From Arundinibacter roseus (lineage in GTDB: Bacteria; Bacteroidota; Bacteroidia; Cytophagales; Spirosomataceae), in the NCBI RefSeq assembly GCF_004348825.1, contig NZ_SMJU01000004.1, positions 140,759-204,758 of the forward strand: 64,000 nt of DNA. Reading direction: 5' to 3'. The notes below the pieces were generated by a model. That model was not told where the DNA came from. It ran no database searches and saw only the letters and a program-made list of their open reading frames with translations. This document shows, piece by piece, positions 44,803 to 53,542 of the stretch (position 1 is the stretch's first letter; each line of letters starts with the position of its first letter). The position numbers were made by a program, and so were the translations under genes.

Positions 44803-44892
44803 CTTAAATATTGATAAAGTTTCAAGGATTCGTGGTGAATCATGCGATTTTCCTAAATTCGATTTTAGTAGCGTTAACTACTTTTCGGGATT

Positions 44893-45819
44893 TTACCGTG
44901 GGCGGGAAGGCAGGTCGAAGGTTTCGCCTTCGCTTGCCAGGTGGGTTTCTGGAAAAACAGCCCGGGCCTCATCGAGTGAAGGCCCCGACTCGGAGTAGCG
45001 GGAAGAAAGATGTCCGATCAGGAGTCGGCCCGCCCCGCAGGCTTTGGCAATCAATGCCGCCTGCCGGGCGGTGGAATGGTAGGTTTTGGTAGCCCTTGCT
45101 GCCTGATCTTCCCGGAAGGTGGCTTCGTGATATAGACAATCTACCTCCTTTATGTAAGGAACGAGTGCTTCCTGAAAGATAGTATCGGAGCAATAGGCGT
45201 AGGAGCGTGGGGGAGATGGCGGATTGGTAAAATCCTCGACAGCATAAAGTAAGGTGCCATCGGCCTTATAAATATCCTGCCCTTCTTTCAACAAACGCAG
45301 GTGTTCGTGATTCATAGCGGGGAGGATTTTCTCTTTACGTAATTTTCGGTTTCCGGTTTTTTCACGAAAAAGAAAACCTGTACAGGGCACCCGATGAAGG
45401 AGTGGCAAGGTCTGCACTGTAAAAAGAGTGTTTTCATAAATTACCGAGGGCTTTTCAGCATCAATCGCGTGAAAAGTCAACAGGTAGGAGAGCCGTGTGT
45501 CCGAATGCCGGAATATTTCGGTCAGGATGTCATTAAGTCCTTTGGGGCCAAAAAGCAGGAGTTCGTCAGTTCGCTGTCCGAGGCTCAAACTTGTCAGCAG
45601 GCCAAACAGCCCAAAGTAATGATCGCCGTGCAGGTGGGAGATAAAAATGCCTTTCAGCCGCCCCGGACGAATATGTTGCTCCATAAGCCGATACTGTGTA
45701 CCCTCGCCACAATCAATCAGGTAATATTCATTCCCGAGCGTTACGACTTGCGCTGAGGGGAACGAATGTAGCGTCGGAGAAGCCGACCCTGAACCTAGAA
45801 TTGTGATTTGAAACGTCAA
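44893..45819 (-). CDS. rnz: Ribonuclease Z
   Basis: A 308-residue metallo-beta-lactamase-fold protein. The motif HLHGDH (residues 62-67) supplies the zinc ligands. Further family elements are GEGTQYRLM just before it, LYHEATFRED with the motif-IV aspartate/glutamate region, and a C-terminal HLSSRYS. The length and the YCSDTIFQEALVP segment match tRNase Z, which removes 3' trailers from tRNA precursors. The neighbouring STAS gene is 31 bases upstream in the same direction, which suggests co-transcription. Confidence 0.93.
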   Translation of the reverse strand: MTFQITILGSGSASPTLHSFPSAQVVTLGNEYYLIDCGEGTQYRLMEQHIRPGRLKGIFISHLHGDHYFGLFGLLTSLSLGQRTDELLLFGPKGLNDILTEIFRHSDTRLSYLLTFHAIDAEKPSVIYENTLFTVQTLPLLHRVPCTGFLFREKTGNRKLRKEKILPAMNHEHLRLLKEGQDIYKADGTLLYAVEDFTNPPSPPRSYAYCSDTIFQEALVPYIKEVDCLYHEATFREDQAARATKTYHSTARQAALIAKACGAGRLLIGHLSSRYSESGPSLDEARAVFPETHLASEGETFDLPSRPR

Positions 45820-45850
45820 GGATATACCGGGTTAATGGACTGTAAAAGTA

Positions 45851-46276
45851 CTAAGGTTCGTTTGATTCGCTGATTCCCTCGTAATCATCGGCGTCGTAGT
45901 CGTCATCATCTCCCGCCCCAAACTCATTTTCAAGATCATGCATAAAAACCGCATCAATCGCTTCTTCGAGCGTAGGCAAAAGCACGAGGTCAGGAATGCG
46001 GGAGTCTTCCAGCAAATCCATGAAATCGTCATTTTTCGTTACCAGCACGAGTGTGCCCAGGCTAGTGGCGCAGAGCCGGATCATTTTGCGTAAAGTGGTG
46101 ATTCCGGCCGCATCAACCGTCGTTGCTTCGTTCATCACCACAATCAGATTATGCGTGTCTTCCCGTAAGATTTCGCGGGCTTGTGCTTCAAAAAGACCGG
46201 GAATTTCCCCTGCAAAGGCGGTTTCTTTAAGGGTAATTACGGCGTACTGTTCACTTCTTTCGATTTTGTAGTCCAT
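45851..46276 (-). CDS. STAS-domain protein (anti-sigma-factor antagonist-like)
   Basis: A 141-residue protein. Residues 1-100 form a STAS fold (IERSEQYAVITLKETAF, then NLIVVMNEATTVDAAGITTLRKM). The phosphorylatable Ser/Thr normally in the DSxG loop is here DAAG, so the usual switch residue is Ala. A strongly acidic tail follows (GAGDDDDYDADDYEG). A classical SpoIIAA-type phosphorylation switch therefore seems unlikely; a structural or nucleotide-binding role is possible. No anti-sigma kinase is adjacent. It precedes rnz by 31 bases. Confidence 0.75.
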   Translation of the reverse strand: MDYKIERSEQYAVITLKETAFAGEIPGLFEAQAREILREDTHNLIVVMNEATTVDAAGITTLRKMIRLCATSLGTLVLVTKNDDFMDLLEDSRIPDLVLLPTLEEAIDAVFMHDLENEFGAGDDDDYDADDYEGISESNEP

Positions 46277-46374
46277 CGGTTTTAAATAATGAGCTGTATA
46301 AAGTTGAAATAAAGGTTGTTTTTAGAGGCAGTTGAGTGGTGTATCGGCTCCTGACATGACGCAGGTACTACCAG

Positions 46375-47313
46375 TTATTGATTTAAATACCTGAGAATAT
46401 TCTCTTCAATTCGCTTCACAATATCCGTATTTTCAGCTTTTACAAAAGGCAAACCCGTAACTTTTTCATAGAGTTCAATGTAGCGCTCACTGATCATCAG
46501 TACCCGGTCATCGTCCATGACGGGTACCTGCTGCCCATCTTTTCCCTGAAATCCATTCTCAATGAGCCATTCCCGCACAAATTCTTTGGATAACTGCTTT
46601 TGTGAAATTCCTTTCATTTGGTTTTCCTGGTAGCTGTCCAGATAAAAGTAGCGCGACGAATCGGGTGTGTGAATTTCGTCAATCAGGTAAATCACCCCGT
46701 CCAAAGCGCCAAACTCATACTTCGTATCGACCAGGATGAGGTGCTGCTGAGCGGCCATTTCGGTGCCTCGCTGAAACAGTGCCAACGCAAAGCCTTCAAG
46801 CTGTGCATACGTTTCGGCCTCCACAATGCCCCGCTCAATGATTTCTTCGCGCGAAATATCTTCGTCGTGGCCTTCATGCGCCTTGGTCGTTGGAGTCAGA
46901 ATTGGTTGCGGAAGTTTGTCATTTTCTTTTAAGCCTTCGGGTAGAGTAACCCCGCAAACGACCCGACGCCCTGCTTTGTACTCGCGCCAGGCGTGTCCGG
47001 CCAAATACCCTCTGACCACCATTTCGACGGGAAAAGTTTCACAACGCAAGCCTACACTCACGTTGGGGTCGGGCACTGCCTGCAACCAATTGGGTACAAT
47101 ATCTGCCGTAGCTTTCAGAAAATGCGCAGCTATTTGGTTCAGTACCTGTCCTTTGTACGGAATGGGGCGCGGCAGAATGACATCAAAGGCAGAAATCCGG
47201 TCAGAGGCAACCATGATTAATTTGTCAGAAAAGGAATATACGTCGCGTACTTTTCCCCGGTAAAAATGTTGCTGACCTGGTAATTCAAATTGGGTTTCGT
47301 GTAAGGCATTCAT
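46375..47313 (-). CDS. purC: Phosphoribosylaminoimidazole-succinocarboxamide synthase
   Basis: About 312 residues from the ATG at 47,313 ([13 protein letters not shown]); an in-frame ATG at 47,355 would overlap the TPR gene. Typical elements are [27 protein letters not shown], the SAICAR signature [12 protein letters not shown] and the downstream [14 protein letters not shown]. It catalyses the ATP-driven addition of aspartate to CAIR in purine synthesis. The length and [15 protein letters not shown] insert match the longer form seen in Bacteroidota. No other pur gene is in the window. Confidence 0.96.
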   Translation of the reverse strand: MNALHETQFELPGQQHFYRGKVRDVYSFSDKLIMVASDRISAFDVILPRPIPYKGQVLNQIAAHFLKATADIVPNWLQAVPDPNVSVGLRCETFPVEMVVRGYLAGHAWREYKAGRRVVCGVTLPEGLKENDKLPQPILTPTTKAHEGHDEDISREEIIERGIVEAETYAQLEGFALALFQRGTEMAAQQHLILVDTKYEFGALDGVIYLIDEIHTPDSSRYFYLDSYQENQMKGISQKQLSKEFVREWLIENGFQGKDGQQVPVMDDDRVLMISERYIELYEKVTGLPFVKAENTDIVKRIEENILRYLNQ

Positions 47314-47348
47314 GGTAAAGTATGGGATAGTGGTTGCATCGGGCCGTA

Positions 47349-48047
47349 TTACCATTCAATGGTCTTACTTTGCTCAGCCTGATTATGAAATTGGTTTCGT
47401 TTTAACTGGAAAATATAATGCGTTTCGTTCGATTTCATAGCTTCCAGAATGGACCGGGCCTGATCTTCTGACATATTTAGTCGGCGAAGTCGTTGGAGGA
47501 GTTCTTCGCGTTGTTCTGCCAGTTCGGGTGTTTTATCCGGTGCTTCGGTCGGATTCGTGGGGGTAGGTGGTGGCGGTGTCGGGCTTTGTGGCGGTGGCTC
47601 GGGCAAAGAGGTTTTTCCCGAAAAACGTCTTTTTAATAACTCATAATTATACCGTGCCTTTGAGTTTCCTGCATGTAGCTGTAAGGCAGTGGCAAGATGT
47701 TCAATCGCCCCGGAAGTATCTCTACTCATCACCGAAAGTAGCCCAAGTTGGGAATGCGCAATGGAAGCGATCGATTTATCCGAAATATTAATCAGCAACT
47801 TGTAGTTCTGCCTTGCTTTTTCCAGACTATCCAGCTGAAAGTAGGCATGCGCAAGGTACAGGCGTCCGGCAGGCTCAGTAAACAGCGAAGTATAGGTAAG
47901 TTGGTGATAGAGCTCCACGGCTTTGGTATAATTTCCGGCACGATAGGCGATTTCTGCCTCATTTTTAGCACGGTTGGACAACGAAATTGCATCAAACGAA
48001 CGGTTGTCCCAGATCCAAAGGATTAAGTAAAGCAAAAAGGTTGTCAT
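47349..48047 (-). CDS. TPR protein, BatC/BatE-like
   Basis: About 232 residues from the ATG at 48,047 ([15 protein letters not shown]); an in-frame ATG lies eight codons upstream. An N-terminal hydrophobic signal-anchor is followed by tetratricopeptide repeats (about residues 30-140; ERAK-type helices such as [19 protein letters not shown]). A proline-rich spacer (about 150-180) leads to a helical C-terminus. It follows the VWA gene by 40 bases, the arrangement of BatB-BatC in the Bacteroidota aerotolerance (bat) operon. Other bat genes (batA, batD, moxR) are absent here. Confidence 0.75.
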   Translation of the reverse strand: MTTFLLYLILWIWDNRSFDAISLSNRAKNEAEIAYRAGNYTKAVELYHQLTYTSLFTEPAGRLYLAHAYFQLDSLEKARQNYKLLINISDKSIASIAHSQLGLLSVMSRDTSGAIEHLATALQLHAGNSKARYNYELLKRRFSGKTSLPEPPPQSPTPPPPTPTNPTEAPDKTPELAEQREELLQRLRRLNMSEDQARSILEAMKSNETHYIFQLKRNQFHNQAEQSKTIEW

Positions 48048-48087
48048 GGTCAGGTGGTTCGCGAAGGGCAAAAATACAAAGAGATCC

Positions 48088-49050
48088 TTAGAGTCGGAAC
48101 GTACGAACCGTGATTAATACGTCGAGAAATAATAATGCGAGAGCCACAATCAGGAAATAGTAGTATTTATTAGTTACAATAGCTACCCGTCTACTGTCAA
48201 TGAGTTGCCCTTCCAGCGAATTAACTTCTTCGACAACTTTGGCAATATCATTCACCTGATTGTTCAATCGGTACACGGTTCCTTTGGTTTGCATCGCTAG
48301 TGAACTCAGGGCTTTATCGTTAAGTTTGCTTATGACCGTTTCGCCGTCCGAATCCTTCAAAAAACCATCTCCTGTACGGATTGAGCTGCCGGAGGAGGTC
48401 CCAACCCCAACAATCAGGATCCGAAAACCAAATCTGCGCAGGTTGTTAAACAAATAGGCCTTGCAGTTGGCAGGCTTCTCGCCATCGGTAAAAAGAATCA
48501 GAATTTTCGATTTATTGGCTGCACTCGAATCACGGGTCATTTTGGTATAAGCAAGTTCCAATGCGCTGCACGGGTTTGTGCCTGATGTGGGCAAAAGGTT
48601 GGTTTGCATGGACTGAACATACAGACCGAGCGCCGCCTGATCGTAGGTAAGGGGAGATTGAGTGTATGCATCGTTTGAGAAAACAATTAAGCCGTAACGA
48701 TTGCTGACTGTAGCCGCAAGCAGTCGGTTGATTTCAAATTTGATTTTTTCGAGCCGGGTTGGAGATACGTCCGTAGCGTCCATTGATTTGGAAAGATCTA
48801 CCAAAATGTACACATCCTTCCCCGTTGCTTTCAGTTCTCGCTCTGCCTCACCGAAAGAAGGACCAAGAAGGGAGATCATCAGCAAAACAAAGGCAATTGA
48901 GCGAATAAAAAATTTTAAAAAAAGTGACCGCGCCGTAGTTTTCAGCTTTCGGGCAATGCGGATCGTCCGAAAAACATAGGTGATGTAAACAAAAATGAAA
49001 AGTATTGAAAAAATAATTTCAGTGGTTCCAAATGGATAGTTCCAATTCAT
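48088..49050 (-). CDS. VWA-domain membrane protein, BatA/BatB-like
   Basis: About 320 residues from the ATG at 49,050 (MNWNYPFGTTEIIFSILFIF). Two N-terminal membrane segments, then a von Willebrand A domain with a complete MIDAS: DLSKS (residues 85-89), a conserved Thr in LPTSGTNP, and Asp in LFTDGEKP. A final membrane segment lies near the C-terminus. The form VDLSKSMDATDVSPTRLEKIK is typical of BatA/BatB proteins, linked to stress tolerance in Bacteroidota. Its partner TPR gene lies 40 bases downstream. No moxR ATPase is nearby. Confidence 0.85.
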   Translation of the reverse strand: MNWNYPFGTTEIIFSILFIFVYITYVFRTIRIARKLKTTARSLFLKFFIRSIAFVLLMISLLGPSFGEAERELKATGKDVYILVDLSKSMDATDVSPTRLEKIKFEINRLLAATVSNRYGLIVFSNDAYTQSPLTYDQAALGLYVQSMQTNLLPTSGTNPCSALELAYTKMTRDSSAANKSKILILFTDGEKPANCKAYLFNNLRRFGFRILIVGVGTSSGSSIRTGDGFLKDSDGETVISKLNDKALSSLAMQTKGTVYRLNNQVNDIAKVVEEVNSLEGQLIDSRRVAIVTNKYYYFLIVALALLFLDVLITVRTFRL

Positions 49051-49128
49051 AGTAAGGTAATTACAGGAAATCAATCGGGGTCAAAATTAGGCAATCCAGC
49101 CTTCTGACAAAGTTTTTTTTACACAATG

Positions 49129-49161
49129 TTTGTTTTAATCAATTTGAACCTTCTATATTTG
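49129..49161 (+). promoter_or_regulatory. Promoter of the tRNA cluster
   Basis: TTTG at 49129-49132, a 21-base spacer and TATATTTG at 49154-49161, an exact TAnnTTTG match. The predicted start is about seven bases before tRNA-Ser, a spacing usual for tRNA genes. Confidence 0.65.
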
Positions 49162-49174
49162 TGTCCCGATAGCA

Positions 49175-49261
49175 GGAGAGATGGGTGAGTGGCTGAAACC
49201 AGTAGTTTGCTAAACTGCCGTACTCGTAAGGGTACCGCGGGTTCGAATCCCGCTCTCTCCG
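49175..49261 (+). tRNA. tRNA-Ser (GCT)
   Basis: An 87-base class II tRNA. Acceptor GGAGAGA pairs with TCTCTCC, the T-arm has GGTTCGAATCC, and the anticodon stem encloses TTGCTAA with anticodon GCT (reads AGC/AGU). A variable arm (TACTCGTAAGGGTA) fits serine. The discriminator base is G. Confidence 0.95.
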
Positions 49262-49286
49262 CTTATTTGGCAAAGAATAAAGGGTC

Positions 49287-49307
49287 GATTAGCAAACGAA
49301 GCTAATC
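49287..49307 (+). terminator. Short hairpin between tRNA-Ser and tRNA-Pro
   Basis: Stem GATTAGC/GCTAATC (49287-49293 with 49301-49307) followed by AAAATTTT. It may be a processing or weak termination signal in the 54-base spacer. Confidence 0.4.
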
Positions 49308-49315
49308 AAAATTTT

Positions 49316-49390
<75 letters not shown>

Positions 49391-49400
49391 GAAAATACAC

Positions 49401-49463
49401 AAGCAGCTTTTAGTATTCAGTTTGCAGCCTAGACTGTCTGCTGAGCCTGAAAGCTGCTTTTTT
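49401..49463 (+). repeat. Hairpin repeat copy 1, after tRNA-Pro
   Basis: Arms AAGCAGCTT (49401-49409) and AAGCTGCTT (49451-49459), then a T-run ending directly at the first base of tRNA-Arg. A near-identical element follows tRNA-Arg at 49,552. The pair shares both arms, the T-run and much of the loop (TCAGTTT and CTGAGCC). Confidence 0.8.
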
Positions 49464-49537
49464 GGTCCCGTAGCTCAGCTGGATAGAGCATCTACCTTCT
49501 AAGTAGGCGGTCACACGTTCGAATCGTGTCGGGATCA
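49464..49537 (+). tRNA. tRNA-Arg (TCT)
   Basis: 74 bases. Acceptor GGTCCCG pairs with CGGGATC (one G-U pair), the anticodon stem TCTAC/GTAGG encloses CTTCTAA with anticodon TCT (reads AGA/AGG), and the T-arm reads CGTTCGAATCG. The discriminator base is A. Confidence 0.95.
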
Positions 49538-49551
49538 CGAAAAAATTAATA

Positions 49552-49611
49552 AAGCAGCTTTTGGTTGTCAGTTTCAGTTTAGTCTGTTCTGAGCCCGGAA
49601 GCTGCTTTTTT
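49552..49611 (+). repeat. Hairpin repeat copy 2, terminator after tRNA-Arg
   Basis: Arms AAGCAGCTT (49552-49560) and AAGCTGCTT (49599-49607) followed by a T6 run. It is a direct repeat of the element at 49,401 with scattered changes in the loop, and the likely end of the tRNA transcript. Confidence 0.8.
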
Positions 49612-49637
49612 GGTTGGGTAGGCTGTAAAGCGTTTGC

Positions 49638-50840
49638 TTAGCTTTTTATATCTGTTAATTCGTTTTCAAGATCTTCTATCTGTGGCAAAGACGACTTCAA
49701 CTCATCGGGAATGGCTTTACTAAAATGATAATCCGAAATTCCTATGGCAGTATTAAACCCACGTAAAGCATATTCTGCCAAAACTTCGTTTTTACCTCTG
49801 CACAGTAGCAATCCGATGGTGTCATTATCATGCGAAGTTTTCATTTGATCATTGACCACATTTACATAAAAATTTAATTGACTCGCATCGCCTGGCTCAA
49901 AAGGGCGAGCTTTGAGTTCTACTACTACGTAGCAATGCAACTTTGTATGATAAAATAGCAGGTCTATAAAAAAATCGGTATCGGCAATCTCTATATGCAC
50001 TTGCCTGCCTATAAAAGCAAAGCCCTGACCGAGTTCAAGCAAAAACTTAGAAATATGTTGACTAAGCTGTTCTTCTATATTTCGTTCGTTGGCTTTTTCC
50101 TGGGCTTGTACAAAATCAAAAATATAAGGGTCTTTTAGTAGATAATTGGCAAAATCAGACTGGACAGGTGGTAAATTCTTTGTAAAATTGTTTATTTTTT
50201 GGTTTGATACTTGCCTTTCAAATAAGCCACTTTCGATTTGCAAAGTAAGAATATTCCTGCTGTTGCCGTGCTCTAAGGAATTGAGCATATACCAGAGCCG
50301 TTTGCCAACATGTCCAAGTTTATCTATTAACACAATGTGGTGTGACCAGGGGATTTTCGCCAGAATTGAAGATAAAAACAGGGTTTCCTCTGATTGTTCA
50401 ATTGCCTTTTGAGTGAGTATGGGGTTGAAATCCTGATTTTGTAATTGTGCAACAGGTTGTTGCACAATTACATTTTCCTCTGATAGTAACAGTTGTGACA
50501 CCAGATTTCGGGAAAAGCCTTCCGTTTTTAGCCTTATTTCTATGAGGTTATACTGTTGAATCACGGGGATCTGATATGATTCGGCAAATGCCCTCATATA
50601 TTTTAAGTTTCTAATCGAAAACCCTTTTAAGCTGGGAAATTCTTTTTTGATGTCTGCCGAGAGTAATTCTATAATTTTAGCACCCCAGCCCTGTTGAGCT
50701 TGGTTTTGCAAAATAACATTGCCCAATTTCCAGTACAAAAGTAACATTTGGCTATTGGCAGCGCTAATCGTTTTTAGTTGTGCATTCTTTATTTGTTCTT
50801 GAACCTGTGCAAGCATCTGTATGTATTTTTCTTCTTTCAT
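49638..50840 (-). CDS. DUF1016/YhcG-type PD-(D/E)XK nuclease
   Basis: A 400-residue protein. The N-terminal helical DUF1016_N domain (about 10-130; LLLYWKLGNVILQNQ, then FSIRNLKYMRAFAE) is followed by a C-terminal nuclease domain (about 220-370) with DTDFFIDLLFYH and YVVVELKAR, the aspartate and ExK of a PD-(D/E)XK site. Proteins of this type lie in defence or mobile regions and in some genomes next to type I restriction genes; a DNA-processing role is likely but not established. It ends 27 bases after the tRNA-linked hairpin repeat and is convergent with the tRNA genes. Confidence 0.88.
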   Translation of the reverse strand: MKEEKYIQMLAQVQEQIKNAQLKTISAANSQMLLLYWKLGNVILQNQAQQGWGAKIIELLSADIKKEFPSLKGFSIRNLKYMRAFAESYQIPVIQQYNLIEIRLKTEGFSRNLVSQLLLSEENVIVQQPVAQLQNQDFNPILTQKAIEQSEETLFLSSILAKIPWSHHIVLIDKLGHVGKRLWYMLNSLEHGNSRNILTLQIESGLFERQVSNQKINNFTKNLPPVQSDFANYLLKDPYIFDFVQAQEKANERNIEEQLSQHISKFLLELGQGFAFIGRQVHIEIADTDFFIDLLFYHTKLHCYVVVELKARPFEPGDASQLNFYVNVVNDQMKTSHDNDTIGLLLCRGKNEVLAEYALRGFNTAIGISDYHFSKAIPDELKSSLPQIEDLENELTDIKS

Positions 50841-50911
50841 TTCTTTTTTGCCAGTTCGTTTTTACGACACATTTTACCAATAACATTCTAAATCAACCCT
50901 TTTACTAATTT

Positions 50912-51193
50912 TTACGTGTCTTTTTGAATAACCCTCCGCCCAAAATATCCTTTATCAATTCGCTTTTTAACTGAATAATACCTCCACATTCCTGTAAAAA
51001 ATACCAAAGGAGCTAAAACGAGGCAAACGAAACCAAACAAGCTGATATCTCTGAAAATATCCATGCGGATTATTGTGATGCCACCGGCCAATAAGGCGAA
51101 GGATGTCCTGAAATAGGCAAGAAAGGTGCGTTCGTTGGCGAGCTTGGTGCGCTCAATGGCGAGCCAATCGGCTAGTGACAGGGGATTTTCCAT
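50912..51193 (-). CDS. DUF202 small membrane protein
   Basis: A 93-residue protein. The N-terminal LAIERTKLANERTFLAYFRT stretch is the DUF202 (YidH) signature and is followed by two membrane helices (about residues 28-48 and 52-72) and a basic tail. Function is unknown. It stands between a nuclease gene and citrate synthase without clear operon partners. Confidence 0.85.
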   Translation of the reverse strand: MENPLSLADWLAIERTKLANERTFLAYFRTSFALLAGGITIIRMDIFRDISLFGFVCLVLAPLVFFTGMWRYYSVKKRIDKGYFGRRVIQKDT

Positions 51194-51211
51194 TGATTAT
51201 CCTGGCTAAAA

Positions 51212-51246
51212 AAACACCGCCCAAATTTTCATTTGAGGCGGTGTTT
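51212..51246 (-). terminator. Terminator after gltA
   Basis: A 10-bp stem AAACACCGCC/GGCGGTGTTT (51212-51221 with 51237-51246), followed by TTTTTTTAG on the minus strand, 29 bases after the citrate synthase stop. Confidence 0.9.
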
Positions 51247-51274
51247 ATGTTAAAATTACTTTCCTGATAATCTT

Positions 51275-52558
51275 CTAGCGGTCAGTCATCGATACAAAAT
51301 CACGATGCGTAGGACCTGTATACACCTGACGCGGACGGCCAATAGGCTCCTTATTTTCCCGCATTTCTTTCCATTGCGCAATCCAGCCGGGCAAGCGGCC
51401 AATCGCAAACATCACCGTGAACATGTTGGTCGGGATGCCCAAAGCACGATAGATGATTCCGGAATAGAAGTCTACGTTGGGGTAGAGCTTACGCGACACG
51501 AAGTATTCATCTTCAAGTGCAGCCTGTTCGAGCGTTTTGGCGATTTCGAGAACGGGATCATTAACACCCAATTTACTCAAAACATCATCCGCAGCTTTCT
51601 TTATGATACGAGCCCGGGGATCAAAGTTTTTGTAAACCCGGTGACCAAACCCGAACAAACGGAAACCGCTCGATTTGTCTTTGGCCATGTTGATGTACTT
51701 CTGCGTATCGCCTCCGTCTGCCTTGATTGCTTCCAGCATTTCGATTACTTCCTGATTGGCTCCTCCGTGCAGAGGTCCCCACAAAGCACCGATTCCGGCA
51801 GAAATTGACGAATAAATATTGGCCTGCGACGAACCTACCAAACGCACCGTTGAGGTAGAGCAGTTCTGCTCGTGATCGGCGTGTAAAATCAACAGTTTAT
51901 TCAAAGCTTTTGAAACGACCGGGTCAACTTCATATTTTTCGACCGGCAGTGCAAACATCATGTTCAGGAAGTTTGAGCAATAATCCAGCTCGTTGTTAGG
52001 ATAATTGACGGGATGTCCCTGCGATTTTTTGTACGACCAGGTTGCAATTGTGGGTAACTTGGCCAACATCCGTATGATATGCATTTCGGTATCAGCGGGT
52101 GCGTTTGAATCGTAGGAATCAGGGTAAAAGGCGCTCATGGCGCTTACGAGCGACGAAAGCACGCCCATCGGGTGTGCATTTACCGGAAAACCTTCAAAAA
52201 CTTTACGCATGTCTTCGTTGACAAGCGTATGCGTACGAATCTCATATTCGAACTCTTTGTATTGTTCTTCGGTCGGTAGCTCACCATAAATCAGAAGATA
52301 GGAAACTTCCAGGAAGGTGGCTTTTTCGGCTAAATCTTCGATGGAGTAGCCTCTGTACCGTAATATACCAAGTTCGCCATCCAGAAAAGTGATTGAACTT
52401 TTTGTAGAACCTGTATTCTTAAATCCGTTATCAATGGTAATGTATCCGGTTTTGTCGCGCAGCTTGCCTATGTCTATGGCTTTTTCGTTTTCGCTGCCTT
52501 CTATTACCGGAAACTGATAAAGTTGACCTTCAATGGTCAAATCGGCTGATTGTGACAT
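51275..52558 (-). CDS. gltA: Citrate synthase
   Basis: A 427-residue protein with hexameric-type features. The active-site His is in LHADHEQNCSTST, the other in GPLHGGANQEV, and the catalytic Asp lies in the VDFYSGIIYRALG region. The motif GFGHRVYKNFDPRA binds the substrate. It condenses acetyl-CoA and oxaloacetate to citrate, the entry step of the citric acid cycle (compare sucC at 10,094). It is a single-gene unit. Confidence 0.97.
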   Translation of the reverse strand: MSQSADLTIEGQLYQFPVIEGSENEKAIDIGKLRDKTGYITIDNGFKNTGSTKSSITFLDGELGILRYRGYSIEDLAEKATFLEVSYLLIYGELPTEEQYKEFEYEIRTHTLVNEDMRKVFEGFPVNAHPMGVLSSLVSAMSAFYPDSYDSNAPADTEMHIIRMLAKLPTIATWSYKKSQGHPVNYPNNELDYCSNFLNMMFALPVEKYEVDPVVSKALNKLLILHADHEQNCSTSTVRLVGSSQANIYSSISAGIGALWGPLHGGANQEVIEMLEAIKADGGDTQKYINMAKDKSSGFRLFGFGHRVYKNFDPRARIIKKAADDVLSKLGVNDPVLEIAKTLEQAALEDEYFVSRKLYPNVDFYSGIIYRALGIPTNMFTVMFAIGRLPGWIAQWKEMRENKEPIGRPRQVYTGPTHRDFVSMTDR

Positions 52559-53119
52559 ATAAATAATCGAGAAAAATTTGAGTTATTGAAAAATTAGGTG
52601 GTTTATGAAAAATTATGTTGGGTTAAAAATGTCGGAATAAACTAGTAACCGAATACTTCTCAGGATGTTTTATGCTTTACTTTTAACACTATTTCAGATA
52701 AAATTTCCTGTGGGTCTAGACTGCAATATCCAAAAAATTATTTGGACTTTCTATCAAAAATCTGAGTTTATTGCCATCCTTCCGTGGTTTTGCCTTATTC
52801 CAAACCATTTATCGTGTCACTTTAACAAGTTTTACATCTTTCCTTACTATTTCTACCTGTCTAAGCACATGTATTTGCTCTGCCTGATTGTCCCGAAGGG
52901 CTATCCGGTCAGCCGTTTTTCCCGATTGAATACGTCCAGACTCATTTTCCAAATGAAAAACCCGGGCATTACCGGCAATACTTCAAGCTCCCACAGGCTC
53001 ATAGGTAACCAGCAAATCCAGCTGTATACGCCGATTTAGCATGTTGGTATAGTGAGGACGATGTTTACCTGCAACTTCCCCAGGTAGTCACTCTCAATTT
53101 TTGTGACAATAGAGCGCTG
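52559..53119. other. 560-base region between gltA and the miaA operon
   Basis: No intact gene was recognised. It contains a minus-strand frame interrupted by one TGA (52,809-53,042). The 5' portion (52,559-52,800) is AT-rich and holds the gltA promoter. A plus-strand frame of 124 codons crosses the region but has no protein-like composition. Confidence 0.5.
52809..53042 (-). pseudogene. Interrupted small gene with in-frame TGA
   Basis: From the ATG at 53,042 the frame reads MLNRRIQLDLLVTYEPVGA, meets TGA at 52,985-52,983 and continues in the same frame for 57 residues (SIAGNARVFHLENESGRIQS, then a regular KTADRIALRDNQAEQIHVLR stretch) to a TAA at 52,809. The continued part is charged, amphipathic and protein-like. 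A single substitution, for example TGG to TGA, would explain the break. I do not recognise the family. Chance is the main alternative. Confidence 0.4.
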
Positions 53120-53542
53120 TCATAGTCCGGTCTGCCTGCGGGCCTGATAAATGGCCATAATCAGATAACGGCCAAAGACGCCAATCAGGATTACGGGCAG
53201 TAAATGCGCTCCATAAATAAAGGCTTTGCCGGTCATGCTGTATGTTACAGAAGAGAAAGTAACGTAGACATACGCAAAAAGCGACATCCCCAAAACCATG
53301 AACATAAGATACCAGCCTACGGAAGCTTTGGGGGTAGTAACGCGGCGCACAATTTCGCATAGTGCGAGCGAAACGCCAACGACCAAACAAACCGTTGCCA
53401 GGGCACGGGGAAATGTTTTGAGGTAGTCGTGCTTGTAAATGAGTACGCCCAAACGGCCAATCAGGTTTGGGTGGGCAAGCAGGTAGGCATCTGTAAAGGT
53501 CAGCGCTACAAGCAGTAAAGTGGTTGTGAGGTTTTTGGTCAT
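53120..53542 (-). CDS. Small four-helix membrane protein downstream of miaA
   Basis: About 140 residues from the ATG at 53,542 (MTKNLTTTLLLVALTFTDAY), with four predicted membrane segments (about 5-25, 43-62, 78-98 and 105-125). The ATG overlaps the TGA of miaA (ATGA), so translation is coupled; the frame is open further upstream, but that lies inside miaA. No family motif is visible. It is the last gene of the pirin / 301-residue protein / miaA series. Function unknown. Confidence 0.7.
   Translation of the reverse strand: MTKNLTTTLLLVALTFTDAYLLAHPNLIGRLGVLIYKHDYLKTFPRALATVCLVVGVSLALCEIVRRVTTPKASVGWYLMFMVLGMSLFAYVYVTFSSVTYSMTGKAFIYGAHLLPVILIGVFGRYLIMAIYQARRQTGL

Larger units (their letters stand above)
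44593..44892. other. AT-rich 300-base region upstream of gltB
   Basis: This gap separates the RNase Z stop from the gltB start, both on the minus strand. It holds a terminator-like hairpin (44732-44750) and a perfect 13-bp inverted repeat (44765-44802). No gene was seen. It should contain the gltBD promoter. Confidence 0.6.

Noticed and set aside
52665-53039. A 124-codon plus-strand frame in the gltA-miaA gap
   Set aside because: Rich in Phe/Tyr/Leu from AT-rich DNA, no signal peptide or topology that makes sense, and it crosses the better-supported interrupted minus-strand frame.
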